Below are positions 8,903-20,080 of a DNA stretch of 64,000 bases, piece by piece; the first letter of the stretch is position 1; the number at the start of each line of letters is the position of its first letter. This stretch comes from JBHENC01 sp046262295 (lineage in GTDB: Bacteria > Acidobacteriota > Blastocatellia > Pyrinomonadales > Pyrinomonadaceae): NCBI GenBank assembly GCA_046262295.1, contig JBHENC010000005.1, positions 62,001-126,000 on the forward strand, in the 5' to 3' direction. Both the position numbers and the translations under genes were made by a program. The notes below the pieces were generated by a model. The model saw only the letters and a program-made list of their open reading frames with translations. It ran no database searches and was not told the origin of the DNA.

Positions 8903-9547
8903 ATGGTTAATAGAAAACTGTTCCCCTGTGCGCATCGCCTGTTGGCCGCCTGCTTTGTCTTCAGCCTGTGCCTTGCAAGTGCCAGCGCGCAAACGCCCGA
9001 CACCCGCCCGCGTCTCTCCACGACATCCACCAGCAGTGATTTGAGCGGCATCGCCAAGCTCGAAAATGATGTACTGATCGTCTCGCTCGCAGAGCAGCCG
9101 ACACACACGACGCTGAGCCGCGAAGCCAAACCTTTTAGCTCTTTGATCGCGCCGCGTGCCGCACGCTTCAACCAACTTTTGCTGACGGCGATTGATACCA
9201 GACTCGGCGCACCATATGTCTACGGTGCGGCGGGGCCGACGGTTTTCGATTGTTCCGGCTTCGTGTGGAGCGCCTTTCAATCGGCGGGCATCTCGTTCGA
9301 GCGCGTCAGTGCGCGCAACTTGTGGGCGGAATTCGCACCGGCGAGCAAAGATGACGAGCACACGTTCGGCACGCTCGTTTTCTTTAACGGCCTCTCGCAC
9401 ATCGGCATCGTCGCCGAAGACGGACAGGGTTTTTATCACGCCTCGACCAGTAAGGGCGTGACCTATTCACCGTTCAAAGGATACTGGGAAAATCGCGTTG
9501 ACGGCTTTCGCCGCATTCCGATGCCCGCGCAAAGCTTCGCCGAATAA
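8903..9547 (+). CDS. Secreted NlpC/P60 cysteine peptidase
   Basis: 214 residues from the ATG at 8903, chosen because it gives a clean signal peptide (charged MVNRK, hydrophobic LLAACFVFSLCLA, cleavage after ASA). A TTG 15 bases upstream is less attractive. The catalytic domain covers about residues 95-205: Cys in DCSGFVWSAF, His in GLSHIGIV, and a third polar residue region FYHAST. Such enzymes cleave gamma-D-Glu-diamino acid bonds in peptidoglycan stem peptides. The gene is monocistronic and ends in a strong stem-loop shared with the convergent gene. Confidence 0.9.
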   Translation: MVNRKLFPCAHRLLAACFVFSLCLASASAQTPDTRPRLSTTSTSSDLSGIAKLENDVLIVSLAEQPTHTTLSREAKPFSSLIAPRAARFNQLLLTAIDTRLGAPYVYGAAGPTVFDCSGFVWSAFQSAGISFERVSARNLWAEFAPASKDDEHTFGTLVFFNGLSHIGIVAEDGQGFYHASTSKGVTYSPFKGYWENRVDGFRRIPMPAQSFAE

Positions 9548-9584
9548 GACAATCGCGCTATGACGAACCGCGCACAAAAACAAA

Positions 9585-9618
9585 GGCCGCCGCTTGAGCT
9601 TACACTCAAGCGGCGGCC
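9585..9618. terminator. Bidirectional intrinsic terminator
   Basis: Perfect 14-bp stem (9585-9598 with 9605-9618) and a 6-base loop between the NlpC/P60 gene and the convergent MM0924-type gene. The minus-strand transcript reads a T-rich stretch (complement of CAAAAACAAA) after the stem; the plus side has CTCCCTTT. Confidence 0.8.
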
Positions 9619-9668
9619 TCTCCCTTTGGAGGTTCGGGTTTAATTAATCGTCTCGCGCGTTCGTCAAA

Positions 9669-9887
9669 CTATTTGAGCGCGCCGGAGACGAAGCCCGCGC
9701 GATGCTCATGTTCGCGCGCTTCCCAGACGACCGTGATCTTATCCACCGCGACGTAGCAAAGCTGCTCCTCATTCTTCAAGTGCAGCACGCCGCCTTCGAC
9801 CTTGACGATTTCCCCGCGCAAGCTGGACGCGCCGCCGCAAAAGATATCGACGCGCTGTCCAATCATCTTAGAAAGAAATTCCTGCAT
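9669..9887 (-). CDS. MM0924-type small Sm-like protein
   Basis: 72 residues from the ATG at 9887, preferred over the TTG at 9896 because GAGG lies at a suitable distance. The sequence has a helix (MQEFLSKMIGQ) followed by short strands (VDIFCGGASSLRGEIVKVEGGVLHL and CYVAVDKITVVWE), an Sm/RRM-like small beta barrel, and ends in HRAGFVSG. This matches the MM0924 family as I remember it, a widespread small protein of unknown function. It follows the YkgJ-type gene on the same strand. Confidence 0.65.
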   Translation of the reverse strand: MQEFLSKMIGQRVDIFCGGASSLRGEIVKVEGGVLHLKNEEQLCYVAVDKITVVWEAREHEHRAGFVSGALK

Positions 9888-9911
9888 CGCTCTCAAACCT
9901 CACATATAAAA

Positions 9912-10060
9912 GTAAGTCAACAGTCAGGAGTCGAAAGTCCGGAGTCGGAATGAAGAACAGGAACGATATTTAATTCGTCCGGGTTGAATCATCATTTACT
10001 TTTCTGCTGACTCCCGGCTCCAGACTCCCGACTCCCGACTTCATGCCTGATTCCCGACTT
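9912..10060. repeat. Imperfect inverted array of AGTC/GACTCCC-type short repeats
   Basis: 9912-9950 contains tandem-like units ending in AGTC (AGTCAACAGTCAGGAGTCG); 10005-10060 contains the complementary kind (GACTCCCGGCTCC, GACTCCCGACTCCCGACTT). Together they form a degenerate inverted repeat. The right arm codes the odd tail of the YkgJ-type protein. Confidence 0.6.
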
Positions 10061-10573
10061 CGATTTTCGTTTCTTCTCCGGCGTCCATTCCCACACCTGC
10101 TCGCCGTTCTGACCGTCGCTCATCTCATCCTTCTGTTCAACCTTCTTCGGATGCCAATCGCGGAACGTGATCTGAAACAGCGGTAATACGTTAACGTCAT
10201 CCTGCTGCTTGCGCTCGAACTTCAACACGTCATAGTAAGCGCAGCGCGTTCGCGCCGGATACTCCCTGCAAACCGCCGGGCGCGCGTGATAGATCGAGCA
10301 GCCGCGCGTTTCTCTGTCAAGAAACATACAGGCCTTATCGAAGATCGTATCCTTCGTGCGCCGCAACACGCGCTCGTCCTCATACATCGTCGTGTAACGC
10401 TTCGTTGCGACTTCAACGGAGACGCCGAAATGTTTGGCGAGACGGTTAATGTCGCGCTTCGTCACGCCGACGCGCTCATACAGCGAGCAGCAGAAGGCCG
10501 GGCATTTTGTGCAATCGAAATGGACGCGCGGTTGATCGTCCGTCACTTTTACTGCCGTCGCTTTTTTCGCCAT
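9992..10573 (-). CDS. YkgJ-family cysteine-cluster protein
   Basis: 193 residues. Cysteines follow the YkgJ/FliB-like pattern: CTKCPAFCC near residues 21-29, then CMFLD, CSIYHARPAVCREYP and RTRCAYYD, expected to bind a metal or iron-sulfur cluster. The function of the family is not established. The C-terminal tail beyond about residue 165 (basic and then GSRESGAGS) is encoded by a dispersed repeat and is unlikely to be part of the fold. It follows the deoxyhypusine-synthase-like gene by 21 bases, so the two are probably cotranscribed. Confidence 0.85.
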   Translation of the reverse strand: MAKKATAVKVTDDQPRVHFDCTKCPAFCCSLYERVGVTKRDINRLAKHFGVSVEVATKRYTTMYEDERVLRRTKDTIFDKACMFLDRETRGCSIYHARPAVCREYPARTRCAYYDVLKFERKQQDDVNVLPLFQITFRDWHPKKVEQKDEMSDGQNGEQVWEWTPEKKRKSKSGIRHEVGSRESGAGSQQKSK

Positions 10574-10594
10574 GTACCCTTACCCTTTATCGCT

Positions 10595-12901
10595 TTACCG
10601 CCGCTTTGATCTTTCGTATTCCGCGATCAACAAATCCATAAACTCTTCGCGCCGCTCGTAGAGGCGTTTCGGCTCGCGCGCCGCTCGTCTGGCGAGAGCA
10701 TACGCCGTGATGATGGGAAGCGCCACCGTCGAATCAACATAACACACAACCGCGTCCGGCAAACGATCCGGGTCAATTTTCCCCCACGACACTGCTTCGC
10801 CGGGCGTCGCGCCCGAATTGTGAACGACGATTCCGTTCGCCACAAAGTTATGTGTCTTTTTCACTTTCATGTCATAGACGGGAACGATGATTCCCGTCGG
10901 CTCGACAAAAATAACTTTGTGATTATCAACATAGCGTTCCTTTATTTCTTCACGGCTAATGCCGAACATTTTCAGGCGGCGATTAAGCGTGCGCCAATCA
11001 ATTTGTAAAATCTCACAGGTTCTGCCAATCTTTCCGCCCGATTCCGTCAAAGCAGTTCTGACGATTTCTTCGTTCAATTCATGCTTGAAACGCCGGTTAT
11101 TCTCAAGCCTTGTTTTCTCGCAGTGGGCTTCCTTTTCCTTTTCCGAAAGATTTTCCCAACGCGCGGAAGAATCTTTTCTGAAAAACTCGCGGCGTCGTTG
11201 CTTCTCATCTTCAGGCAGTTGATTGAACCATTCGCGCGCCCTCTGGCGACGGGACTCTTTTAATTCGGGCGAAGCGTCGGCAAACTCGCAGCGTTTCGTT
11301 TCCCGGTATGCTTCAAACTCTTCTGCCGTCAAATTATCCCAAAACTCGCGCGATAATTTTCGAGCCTTTTCGCCGGTCATGCGTTGCCGATTAAGCTCTC
11401 TGAATCGCTCTTTTTCTTTCTCCGATTTTCTTTGCCACTCAAATTTCCGGTGATTCGCCGCGTGTACGCGATAATCTTCCGCCGCCAAATTACCGAGATT
11501 ATTATTCAAATGATTGTGGTCTAAGTGATGCGAAACTTCATTCGGCTCCAACTTTCTGCCGAGCGCAAATTCCAATAGATAGCGATGTTCGGCAATCGTC
11601 TTACCCGTGCCCAAGCCGATTTGGCGATACCCGTCCGTCGAATAAGAAGTATTGAAAGCCTTCAAACTTTCGCCTTTTTTCAAAGTTTTAAGCGGCTTGT
11701 ACGAGCCATTGGTCAGCATCACCAGATGTTCGGGCGTGGCTAAAATTTCATCTTCGATGTATTTGTCTTTACGCTGTCCGCTAAACCAGCCGTAACGCAA
11801 ACGCCAGACTTCTTTCTCGCCTGTTTTCCAAACTCGTTCGACTTCCGAAAGAGTGATTTTCTTTGTTTCGTGGTCGAAAGAATAAACATAAAAGCTGGAT
11901 TCACCGACGAGCTGTTCAATCGGCACGCCTTTCGGATAAACGCTTAAATCTCGCGGCGTGTCAATCAAAGTGCCTTCGGCAACGCACAAACCGCCGGTGT
12001 CCGGCCGCGCGTCCGTCACTTGCAAAAAGTAGTCGTGCCCGCGCTCGTCAATGCCCAAGACTTCCTGTATCTGCGGCTCCGTTTGCAGCGCGAAATTCTT
12101 CGGGCTGCCGCCGCCCAAAATAAAGATCGCCGAACGCCCGCCGTGTTTTTTGCCTTTATCGCCTTTGCCATGAACCGCGCCGCGTTTTGCCGCGAGCACA
12201 ATCGCCGCCGTTTCGTTTACATCCAAAGACGGATCGAAAGCGAGTTTGTTGCCTTGCAAAGCTTTCGCGGCGACGTTCATCCCGATGCTTGAATCGCCCG
12301 GCGAAGAAGTGTAAATCGGCACCCCGTAACGATAAGCGGCGGCGAGCAGCGATCTGTTTTCCAGACCGAGCGCGCGTTCGCGCTCCGCCACGTAACGCCC
12401 GCACAGGTAATGAAATTCCGCCGTCGACATAGGCCGCTGAAACTCTTCGCTCTCGATTATCTTGCGAAAGAAAGCGTCCGTATCGAGCAGCACGGAGTAG
12501 TCGAAGAAGATGTCGTAGATACGCACGACCTCTTCCTCGCGCAGCACGACATCGGAAGTCTGCGCGCTGCCCTGATGCAAAGAAAGCCCGATGCCGAAAT
12601 GCGCGTCGTGATACAAATTCGCGCCCGTCGAGACGATCCAATCAATGAAGCCCGCTTCAATGAGCGGGATCAGCGCCGAGATGCCGAGTCCCGCAGGCGT
12701 CAACGCGCCCGTCAAAGTCACGCCGACCGTTACATCATCTTCCAGCATCTTCTGCGAGAAAAGCTGGCACGCCTCACGCAGCCGCGCCCCGTTGTACGCG
12801 ACAAACGCCTCGTCAACCAGATCGGCCAACGCCATATTCGCCACAATCGGCGCGGGATCAATCCGCCGCCCCTGCAAAAACTTACTCTTCTTTTTCGCCA
12901 T
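10595..12901 (-). CDS. Deoxyhypusine-synthase-like protein interrupted by an intein
   Basis: 768 residues: N-extein 1-305, intein 306-695, C-extein 696-768. The joined exteins give a 378-residue deoxyhypusine-synthase fold, normal for the family. Residues 60-110 carry the VTLTGALTPAGLG and STGANLYHDAHFG motifs, and after splicing DTGGL joins SGATPGEAVSWGKI, which holds the active-site lysine (SWGK). The family transfers the aminobutyl part of spermidine to a lysine (eukaryotic eIF5A) or to a polyamine. Bacteria lack eIF5A, so a polyamine role (homospermidine synthesis type) is likely. Without splicing the enzyme should be inactive. Start ATG 12901; likely cotranscribed with the YkgJ-type gene. 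Confidence 0.9.
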   Translation of the reverse strand: MAKKKSKFLQGRRIDPAPIVANMALADLVDEAFVAYNGARLREACQLFSQKMLEDDVTVGVTLTGALTPAGLGISALIPLIEAGFIDWIVSTGANLYHDAHFGIGLSLHQGSAQTSDVVLREEEVVRIYDIFFDYSVLLDTDAFFRKIIESEEFQRPMSTAEFHYLCGRYVAERERALGLENRSLLAAAYRYGVPIYTSSPGDSSIGMNVAAKALQGNKLAFDPSLDVNETAAIVLAAKRGAVHGKGDKGKKHGGRSAIFILGGGSPKNFALQTEPQIQEVLGIDERGHDYFLQVTDARPDTGGLCVAEGTLIDTPRDLSVYPKGVPIEQLVGESSFYVYSFDHETKKITLSEVERVWKTGEKEVWRLRYGWFSGQRKDKYIEDEILATPEHLVMLTNGSYKPLKTLKKGESLKAFNTSYSTDGYRQIGLGTGKTIAEHRYLLEFALGRKLEPNEVSHHLDHNHLNNNLGNLAAEDYRVHAANHRKFEWQRKSEKEKERFRELNRQRMTGEKARKLSREFWDNLTAEEFEAYRETKRCEFADASPELKESRRQRAREWFNQLPEDEKQRRREFFRKDSSARWENLSEKEKEAHCEKTRLENNRRFKHELNEEIVRTALTESGGKIGRTCEILQIDWRTLNRRLKMFGISREEIKERYVDNHKVIFVEPTGIIVPVYDMKVKKTHNFVANGIVVHNSGATPGEAVSWGKIDPDRLPDAVVCYVDSTVALPIITAYALARRAAREPKRLYERREEFMDLLIAEYERSKRR
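10817..11986 (-). mobile_element. Intein with HNH homing endonuclease in the deoxyhypusine-synthase-like gene
   Basis: 390 residues (protein positions 306-695). It begins with Cys306 (CVAEGT), has block B TPEH at 389-392, and ends HNFVANGIVVHN with a +1 Ser, so all class 1 splicing residues (Cys1, His of block B, His-Asn, Ser+1) are present. An HNH_3-type nuclease lies at about 436-485 (EVSHHLDHNHLNNNLGNL). A charged helical segment with repeated short motifs follows, then a Fis-like helix-turn-helix (GGKIGRTCEILQIDWRTLNRRL) suited to target-site binding. The insertion site immediately precedes the active-site motif, as expected for inteins. The element has no frameshift and looks functional. 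Confidence 0.92.
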
Positions 12902-12986
12902 TTTTCTTTTTTTTACGATTGTCTCTCTAATCCTCTGTCAACAAGGTTTTATATCTATACCCCTATCGCATCGTCAGGGCTTTACT

Positions 12987-13349
12987 TCAATCCATAATAG
13001 TCCCACCCAAATAAGGGCGAGATATTTTGGTAATTTTGTCTCCTAAATCTTTCGTCAGTTTATCCTGCTTATTTACTGTCGCCGCAAACTCTACATCAAC
13101 CTTCATGTATGGGCATTCACGATAAACGTATGTTTGATGAAAGCGGGTAGACAATCCCCCTTCTTCTGTGAACACCTTCAACAGCTCTTCCCTCGTCATG
13201 CCAACGTGTACGGTTTCTATCTGTATCAGAGAGCGAAAAACCCACTGAATATGATCGGGTGCAGCGGGCTGTTGCTGCTCCTTATTCGTACAAGCAAGCG
13301 AGAACAAAGCGGATATCAACACGAAGGATATAGCAAAGGTTGTTTTCAT
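12987..13349 (-). CDS. Small putative lipoprotein
   Basis: 120 residues with a lipoprotein signal: MKTTF, a hydrophobic stretch and lipobox LFSLAC, cleavage before Cys20. The mature part contains VHVGMTREELLKVF, which resembles the VGMTREEV start of SmpA/BamE-type or small outer-membrane lipoprotein domains. Four further polar strands follow. Similarity is weak and the function is unknown. It is probably periplasm-facing. Confidence 0.65.
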   Translation of the reverse strand: MKTTFAISFVLISALFSLACTNKEQQQPAAPDHIQWVFRSLIQIETVHVGMTREELLKVFTEEGGLSTRFHQTYVYRECPYMKVDVEFAATVNKQDKLTKDLGDKITKISRPYLGGTIMD

Positions 13350-13367
13350 TACACGCCCCTCAAATAA

Positions 13368-13559
13368 TCAAAGCTGACGTTTGTCGCATCTATTCAGCTT
13401 GCGCTTCTTCGGGCGCATGGCGAAGCCGGAAAAGATTTGCGAGTCTTCGATAATGATTAAGGCTTCGTGCTCGCCATACTCCGCGTGAAAGTGCGGCGGT
13501 GGATGATCCGCAAAGTACATTCTGATGACGATGCCGTAAAAGCGGCACAGTTCAGGCAC
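13368..13559 (-). CDS. DUF4160 protein, apparently truncated at its C-terminus
   Basis: 63 residues from a GTG at 13559. RFYGIVIRMYFADHPPPHFHAEY is the unmistakable DUF4160 core. Intact members continue through a segment like RALRLVxxWxxxHxxEL; here the sequence turns into KRKLNRCDKRQL and stops, so the last helix is missing. Its start overlaps the end of the frameshifted DUF2442 gene, the usual gene order for this pair, which is often suspected to be a toxin-antitoxin-like module. It is probably no longer functional. Confidence 0.65.
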   Translation of the reverse strand: MPELCRFYGIVIRMYFADHPPPHFHAEYGEHEALIIIEDSQIFSGFAMRPKKRKLNRCDKRQL

Positions 13560-13835
13560 GTGTGTTCTCTTGCGCCAGCTGTGGAAACAATTCTTCGGGA
13601 GTCTTGCCCGTCAATCGCATATAGACGCATCGGGGCATAATTCGATGTCGTCGCTCCACTGAATCTGCCTGCCAGACCCGATATGCACTTGCTCGAAGAA
13701 ACGGCGGTCACGCCAGGCATCGAACACGCCTTGCCCGGCGAGATCAGAGACATCCACTTCGCCCTCCGTCCCATTGGAAAACTTTACATAAAGGCGGTAG
13801 CCGTCAAGTGCAACAACATCAATCGGCTTAATCAT
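13552..13835 (-). pseudogene. DUF2442 protein gene with a single-base frameshift
   Basis: The first 70 residues (MIKPIDVVALDGYRLYVKF, GTEGEVDVSDLAGQGVF, IELCPDA) are a good DUF2442 domain, but the frame then ends at SICD. One frame over, the sequence continues as VYMRLTGKTPEELF, the expected DUF2442 C-terminus, ending at 13552 with an overlap onto the DUF4160 start. The shift lies at about 13622-13628 and could be repaired by one inserted base. It is a genuine mutation or a sequencing error; the neighbour is also damaged, which favours decay. Confidence 0.75.
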
Positions 13836-13922
13836 GGCTGTTTTACCTCAAACCAGATAATGAACCCGGCAATCTCGGACGGTCAAGATAAGCGTGCCTA
13901 AAATCTTCAAAAGTCGCACATA

Positions 13923-15206
<1,284 letters not shown>

Positions 15207-15292
15207 AGCAACGTCGTAAAGCGTGAACAACGCATCACGAACAGGACTTTCTTTTCTTTACTAACGATTGATTGTTCACAATTAACGACGAA

Positions 15293-15721
15293 TCAAATGC
15301 TCAGTCGGCGACGCAGTTTAAGTTCGAGGCGATTCATCTCGCCCGTATCGGTTTCGTGATCGTAGCCGCACAAATGCAGCAAGCCATGCAGAACAAGCTG
15401 CGCAATCTCGCTTTCAAACTCAAGCTCGTGCGCGGCGGCCTGCGCCGCCGCGCGTTCGAGCGAAACGACGACATCGCCCAGATTGTTATCATCCGCGAGC
15501 GCCTCAATCTCAAACTGCCCGGCGGGAAACGATAGCACGTCGGTCGTCGCATTGCGCCCGCGAAACTCTTTATTGAGTTCGCGCATCGCCCTATCGGAAA
15601 CAAACGCGATAGTCGCGTCTTTATCTTCGACGCCGATTTTCTGCAGAGCTTTTCCCGCGAACTCACGCCACACCTCAATGTCAATCGGATGGCGGCGCTG
15701 GCGATTAACGACTTCAATCAT
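15293..15721 (-). CDS. ybeY: Endoribonuclease YbeY (16S rRNA maturation)
   Basis: 142 residues from the ATG at 15721 (MIEVVNRQRRHPIDIEVW). The zinc motif HGLLHLCGYDH carries the three His ligands, preceded by the usual TTDVLSFP and LGDVVVSLE blocks, so the active site is complete. YbeY trims 16S rRNA and acts in ribosome quality control in the cytoplasm. It lies between phoH and corC, the standard arrangement. Confidence 0.95.
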   Translation of the reverse strand: MIEVVNRQRRHPIDIEVWREFAGKALQKIGVEDKDATIAFVSDRAMRELNKEFRGRNATTDVLSFPAGQFEIEALADDNNLGDVVVSLERAAAQAAAHELEFESEIAQLVLHGLLHLCGYDHETDTGEMNRLELKLRRRLSI

Positions 15722-15802
15722 AGTAAAGGGTAAATCGTGAACAAACAAACACGCGGCGACTCGACGCACGCGGCACTTGTCGATCTCGAATGCCTGTTAA
15801 TC

Positions 15803-17848
<2,046 letters not shown>

Positions 17849-18030
17849 GAGTTAAAACAATCTCCTTCGCATGGTGTGTAAACACGATAAGCCGTAGAGC
17901 GGCGAACGGATAAGAGTGGGATTAGAGGCATTAGCATAGGATGCTACGGGCGACGCTACTACATCGCGCGCGCGCGTGTCAACACACAAATGTAGGCCCT
18001 TAACACGGTCGTTTCGGCAACTTCGACGCC

Positions 18031-18059
18031 TTGACAACCCGGCTGCAGACACCTATACT
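18031..18059 (+). promoter_or_regulatory. Sigma-70 promoter of rpsT
   Basis: TTGACA at 18031-18036 and TATACT at 18054-18059 with a 17-base spacer: a consensus -35 and a near-consensus -10 at ideal distance, about 80 bases upstream of the S20 start codon. Confidence 0.85.
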
Positions 18060-18141
18060 TTTTCGCTTGCACTTAAGCATCGAAAACTGTGTCGTATATC
18101 GGATACAAACCTGTACAGATTAGATTTTAACGGAGAGTTCA

Positions 18142-18411
18142 ATGCCGAATCATAAGTCAGCCGAGAAACGTGTGCGCCAGAACGAGAAACGGCGCATCGC
18201 CAATCGCAATAATCGCGGACGCCTGCGCACCTCCATCAAGAAACTGCGGGTCGCGCTCGCGGGCGGCGAAGCAAACGAGATAAACACGCTTTTGCCGATG
18301 ACCGTTTCCACAATTGACAAAGCCGTCCAAAAAGGCGTCCTGCATCGCAACGCCGCCGCGCGTTACAAATCTAGACTGACGGCGCGCGTCAATCAAGCCA
18401 GCGCGAAGTAG
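18142..18411 (+). CDS. rpsT: 30S ribosomal protein S20
   Basis: 89 residues, full length for S20: MPNHKSAEKRVRQNEKRR at the start, then basic helices with RTSIKKLR and a C-terminal HRNAAARYKSRL. It binds 16S rRNA early in small-subunit assembly. A Shine-Dalgarno (GGAGAG) precedes the ATG. It is monocistronic, with a consensus promoter upstream and a very strong terminator downstream. Confidence 0.98.
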   Translation: MPNHKSAEKRVRQNEKRRIANRNNRGRLRTSIKKLRVALAGGEANEINTLLPMTVSTIDKAVQKGVLHRNAAARYKSRLTARVNQASAK

Positions 18412-18423
18412 AGAACAAACATA

Positions 18424-18479
18424 ACACGAAAGAAGCGGGGCTAGCCGGATGATTTCGGCTAGCCCCGCTTCTTTCGTGT
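18424..18479 (+). terminator. Intrinsic terminator of rpsT
   Basis: Perfect 24-bp stem (18424-18447 with 18456-18479) and an 8-base loop, 12 bases after the rpsT stop. There is no long T-run, but the stem is exceptionally stable; it may also act on antisense transcription. Confidence 0.75.
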
Positions 18480-18587
18480 GCGCTACGAATCGCTACCGAA
18501 TGCAACATTTAAGGCAAGCGATCAGTACATTTTCATAAACACCTGTGGCCTCAAGACGATGCGTTTTTTTGATTGCAGAGATTTCAA

Positions 18588-19010
18588 ATGGCGGAATTTG
18601 AATATAAAACTTTGGCTGACATCGAAGAGTTGGTGCGAAAGTTCGAGTCATGCGAGCTGCCTGTGTCCGAATTCAAACACAGGCAGCACATTACCGTCGC
18701 CCTCTGGTATCTCAAGCATTTTGCGCCGCAGGAGGCAGCCGAACGTATGCGCAGAAGACTCCGCCGGTTGCTGAATCATTACAATCTTCAGGGATACAAC
18801 GAAACGCTGACGCTCTTCTGGATGCGCCGGATCAAAAAAGCTCTGGATGAGTTCGGCACAGAGAATTTTGACGCGATAATCGTCGCCGGAGTCCTCGCTG
18901 CCTGCGGCGATTCGCAGCTCGTTTATGACTATTACAGTAAAGAGCGGATTTCGTCTGAAGAAGCGCGGGAGAGTTGGATCGAGCCGGATTTAAGGCCGCT
19001 CGATTTTTGA
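18588..19010 (+). CDS. Conserved hypothetical protein, helical, 140 residues
   Basis: Start at ATG 18588 (MAEFEYKTLADIEELVRKF). It is an all-helical soluble protein. Distinctive conserved-looking patterns are FKHRQHITVALWYLKHF (His-x3-His) and YNETLTLFWMRRIKKAL, which recall a widespread uncharacterised bacterial family with H-x-x-H and a Tyr-x-Glu-Thr-x-Thr motif, possibly metal-binding. It ends in IEPDLRPLDF. I cannot name a function. It is convergent with holA and has no obvious partner. Confidence 0.6.
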   Translation: MAEFEYKTLADIEELVRKFESCELPVSEFKHRQHITVALWYLKHFAPQEAAERMRRRLRRLLNHYNLQGYNETLTLFWMRRIKKALDEFGTENFDAIIVAGVLAACGDSQLVYDYYSKERISSEEARESWIEPDLRPLDF

Positions 19011-19075
19011 TTCGTAGAGACACGATGTTGCCTGCGCCATTCACATGAAGTGGTTGTGGGAGATGTCCGCCCGTC

Positions 19076-20080
19076 TTATGCAGCCAATTCGCAGACGAGT
19101 ATTTCGAGTTGCAGGCGCGGCGTGCCGGAAGAAGTCTTGATGGCGAGGTCGGCCTGCGCGATTCGTTCGATACTGCGCGCGAGCGTTTTCGCTTCGCTGC
19201 GGCGCGCGGTTTCGAGAAATTCCTGTCGCTTATTAAAAGGCATTCCGACGAGCCGGAAGACCTCTTCTTTCGCCGCGCCCTTAGCCATTAATTCTTTAGC
19301 GAGCGCGAGACGATGATAGTTGCTTGCGATGAGGCCGATTAGCATAAGCGGTTCCGCGCCGTCGTCTAAGAGACGCACTAAAGTAGCAAGCGCGCGAGGG
19401 CGATTGCGTGCGATCAAGTAATCCGTCAATTCAAAGTTGGAGAGCACGCGCGAACGCCCGACGAGAGACTCGACTGCTTCCATAGTGATGCGCCCGTGCG
19501 TATCGAACGCGGCCGTCGCCAGCTTATCCAACTCGTTTGAAAGCGTGCGCACGTCGCTTCCCACCAGCGCGATAATTTGATGCAGGGTTCGCTCGTCCGC
19601 CTCCGCTTTCAATTCTCGCAAACGCCCGCGCGCCCACGTCGCCAGCTCCGCATCCGCGAGCGGCGCAAACTCTACGCTCTTGCAGGCATCAAGCAGCGTC
19701 TTACTCAATTTGCGCCGTTTATCTAATTCGTCCGCGACGAAGATCATGGTCGTTGATTCGACGGGACGCGCGAGATAACGCGCCAACGCTTCCTCATCCG
19801 CTTCGCGCAGTTTGGCAAACTCCGTAACGCGCACGGCGCGGCGCGCGGCCATCATCGGCAACTGCTCGGCGGCGGCAATCGCCTGCTGCACGTCCGCGCT
19901 CGCAAGACTAAAACGCGCGTCGTTAAACTCGCGCAACGAAGCGCCGCGCAGCGCCGCTTCCGTAATAGCATCCGCCGCGCGGTCGCGCAGGTAAGTTTCC
20001 GCGCCGAATAAAAGATAGAGCGGTGCAAGCGTTTCCTGCTTCAATTCGCGCCGCAGTTCTTCGCGTTTGAGCGTGCTCAT
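19076..20080 (-). CDS. holA: DNA polymerase III subunit delta
   Basis: 334 residues, typical for HolA. The N-terminal ELKQETLAPLYLLFGAETYLRDRAADAI and the downstream ARRAVRVTEFAKL belong to the AAA+-like clamp-loader delta subunit. The central EQLIxxxGxDxRxLxNELDKL pattern is present as HQIIALVGSDVRTLSNELDKL. The protein opens the beta sliding clamp during replication. Its ATG overlaps the lptE stop (ATGA), so the two are translationally coupled. Confidence 0.92.
   Translation of the reverse strand: MSTLKREELRRELKQETLAPLYLLFGAETYLRDRAADAITEAALRGASLREFNDARFSLASADVQQAIAAAEQLPMMAARRAVRVTEFAKLREADEEALARYLARPVESTTMIFVADELDKRRKLSKTLLDACKSVEFAPLADAELATWARGRLRELKAEADERTLHQIIALVGSDVRTLSNELDKLATAAFDTHGRITMEAVESLVGRSRVLSNFELTDYLIARNRPRALATLVRLLDDGAEPLMLIGLIASNYHRLALAKELMAKGAAKEEVFRLVGMPFNKRQEFLETARRSEAKTLARSIERIAQADLAIKTSSGTPRLQLEILVCELAA

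Noticed and set aside
13391..13430. Similarity between the end of the DUF4160 gene and the end of corC
   Set aside because: Only about 20 matching bases around GCTTGCGCTTCTTC; the match is explained by Lys/Arg-Glu codon composition and does not show duplication.
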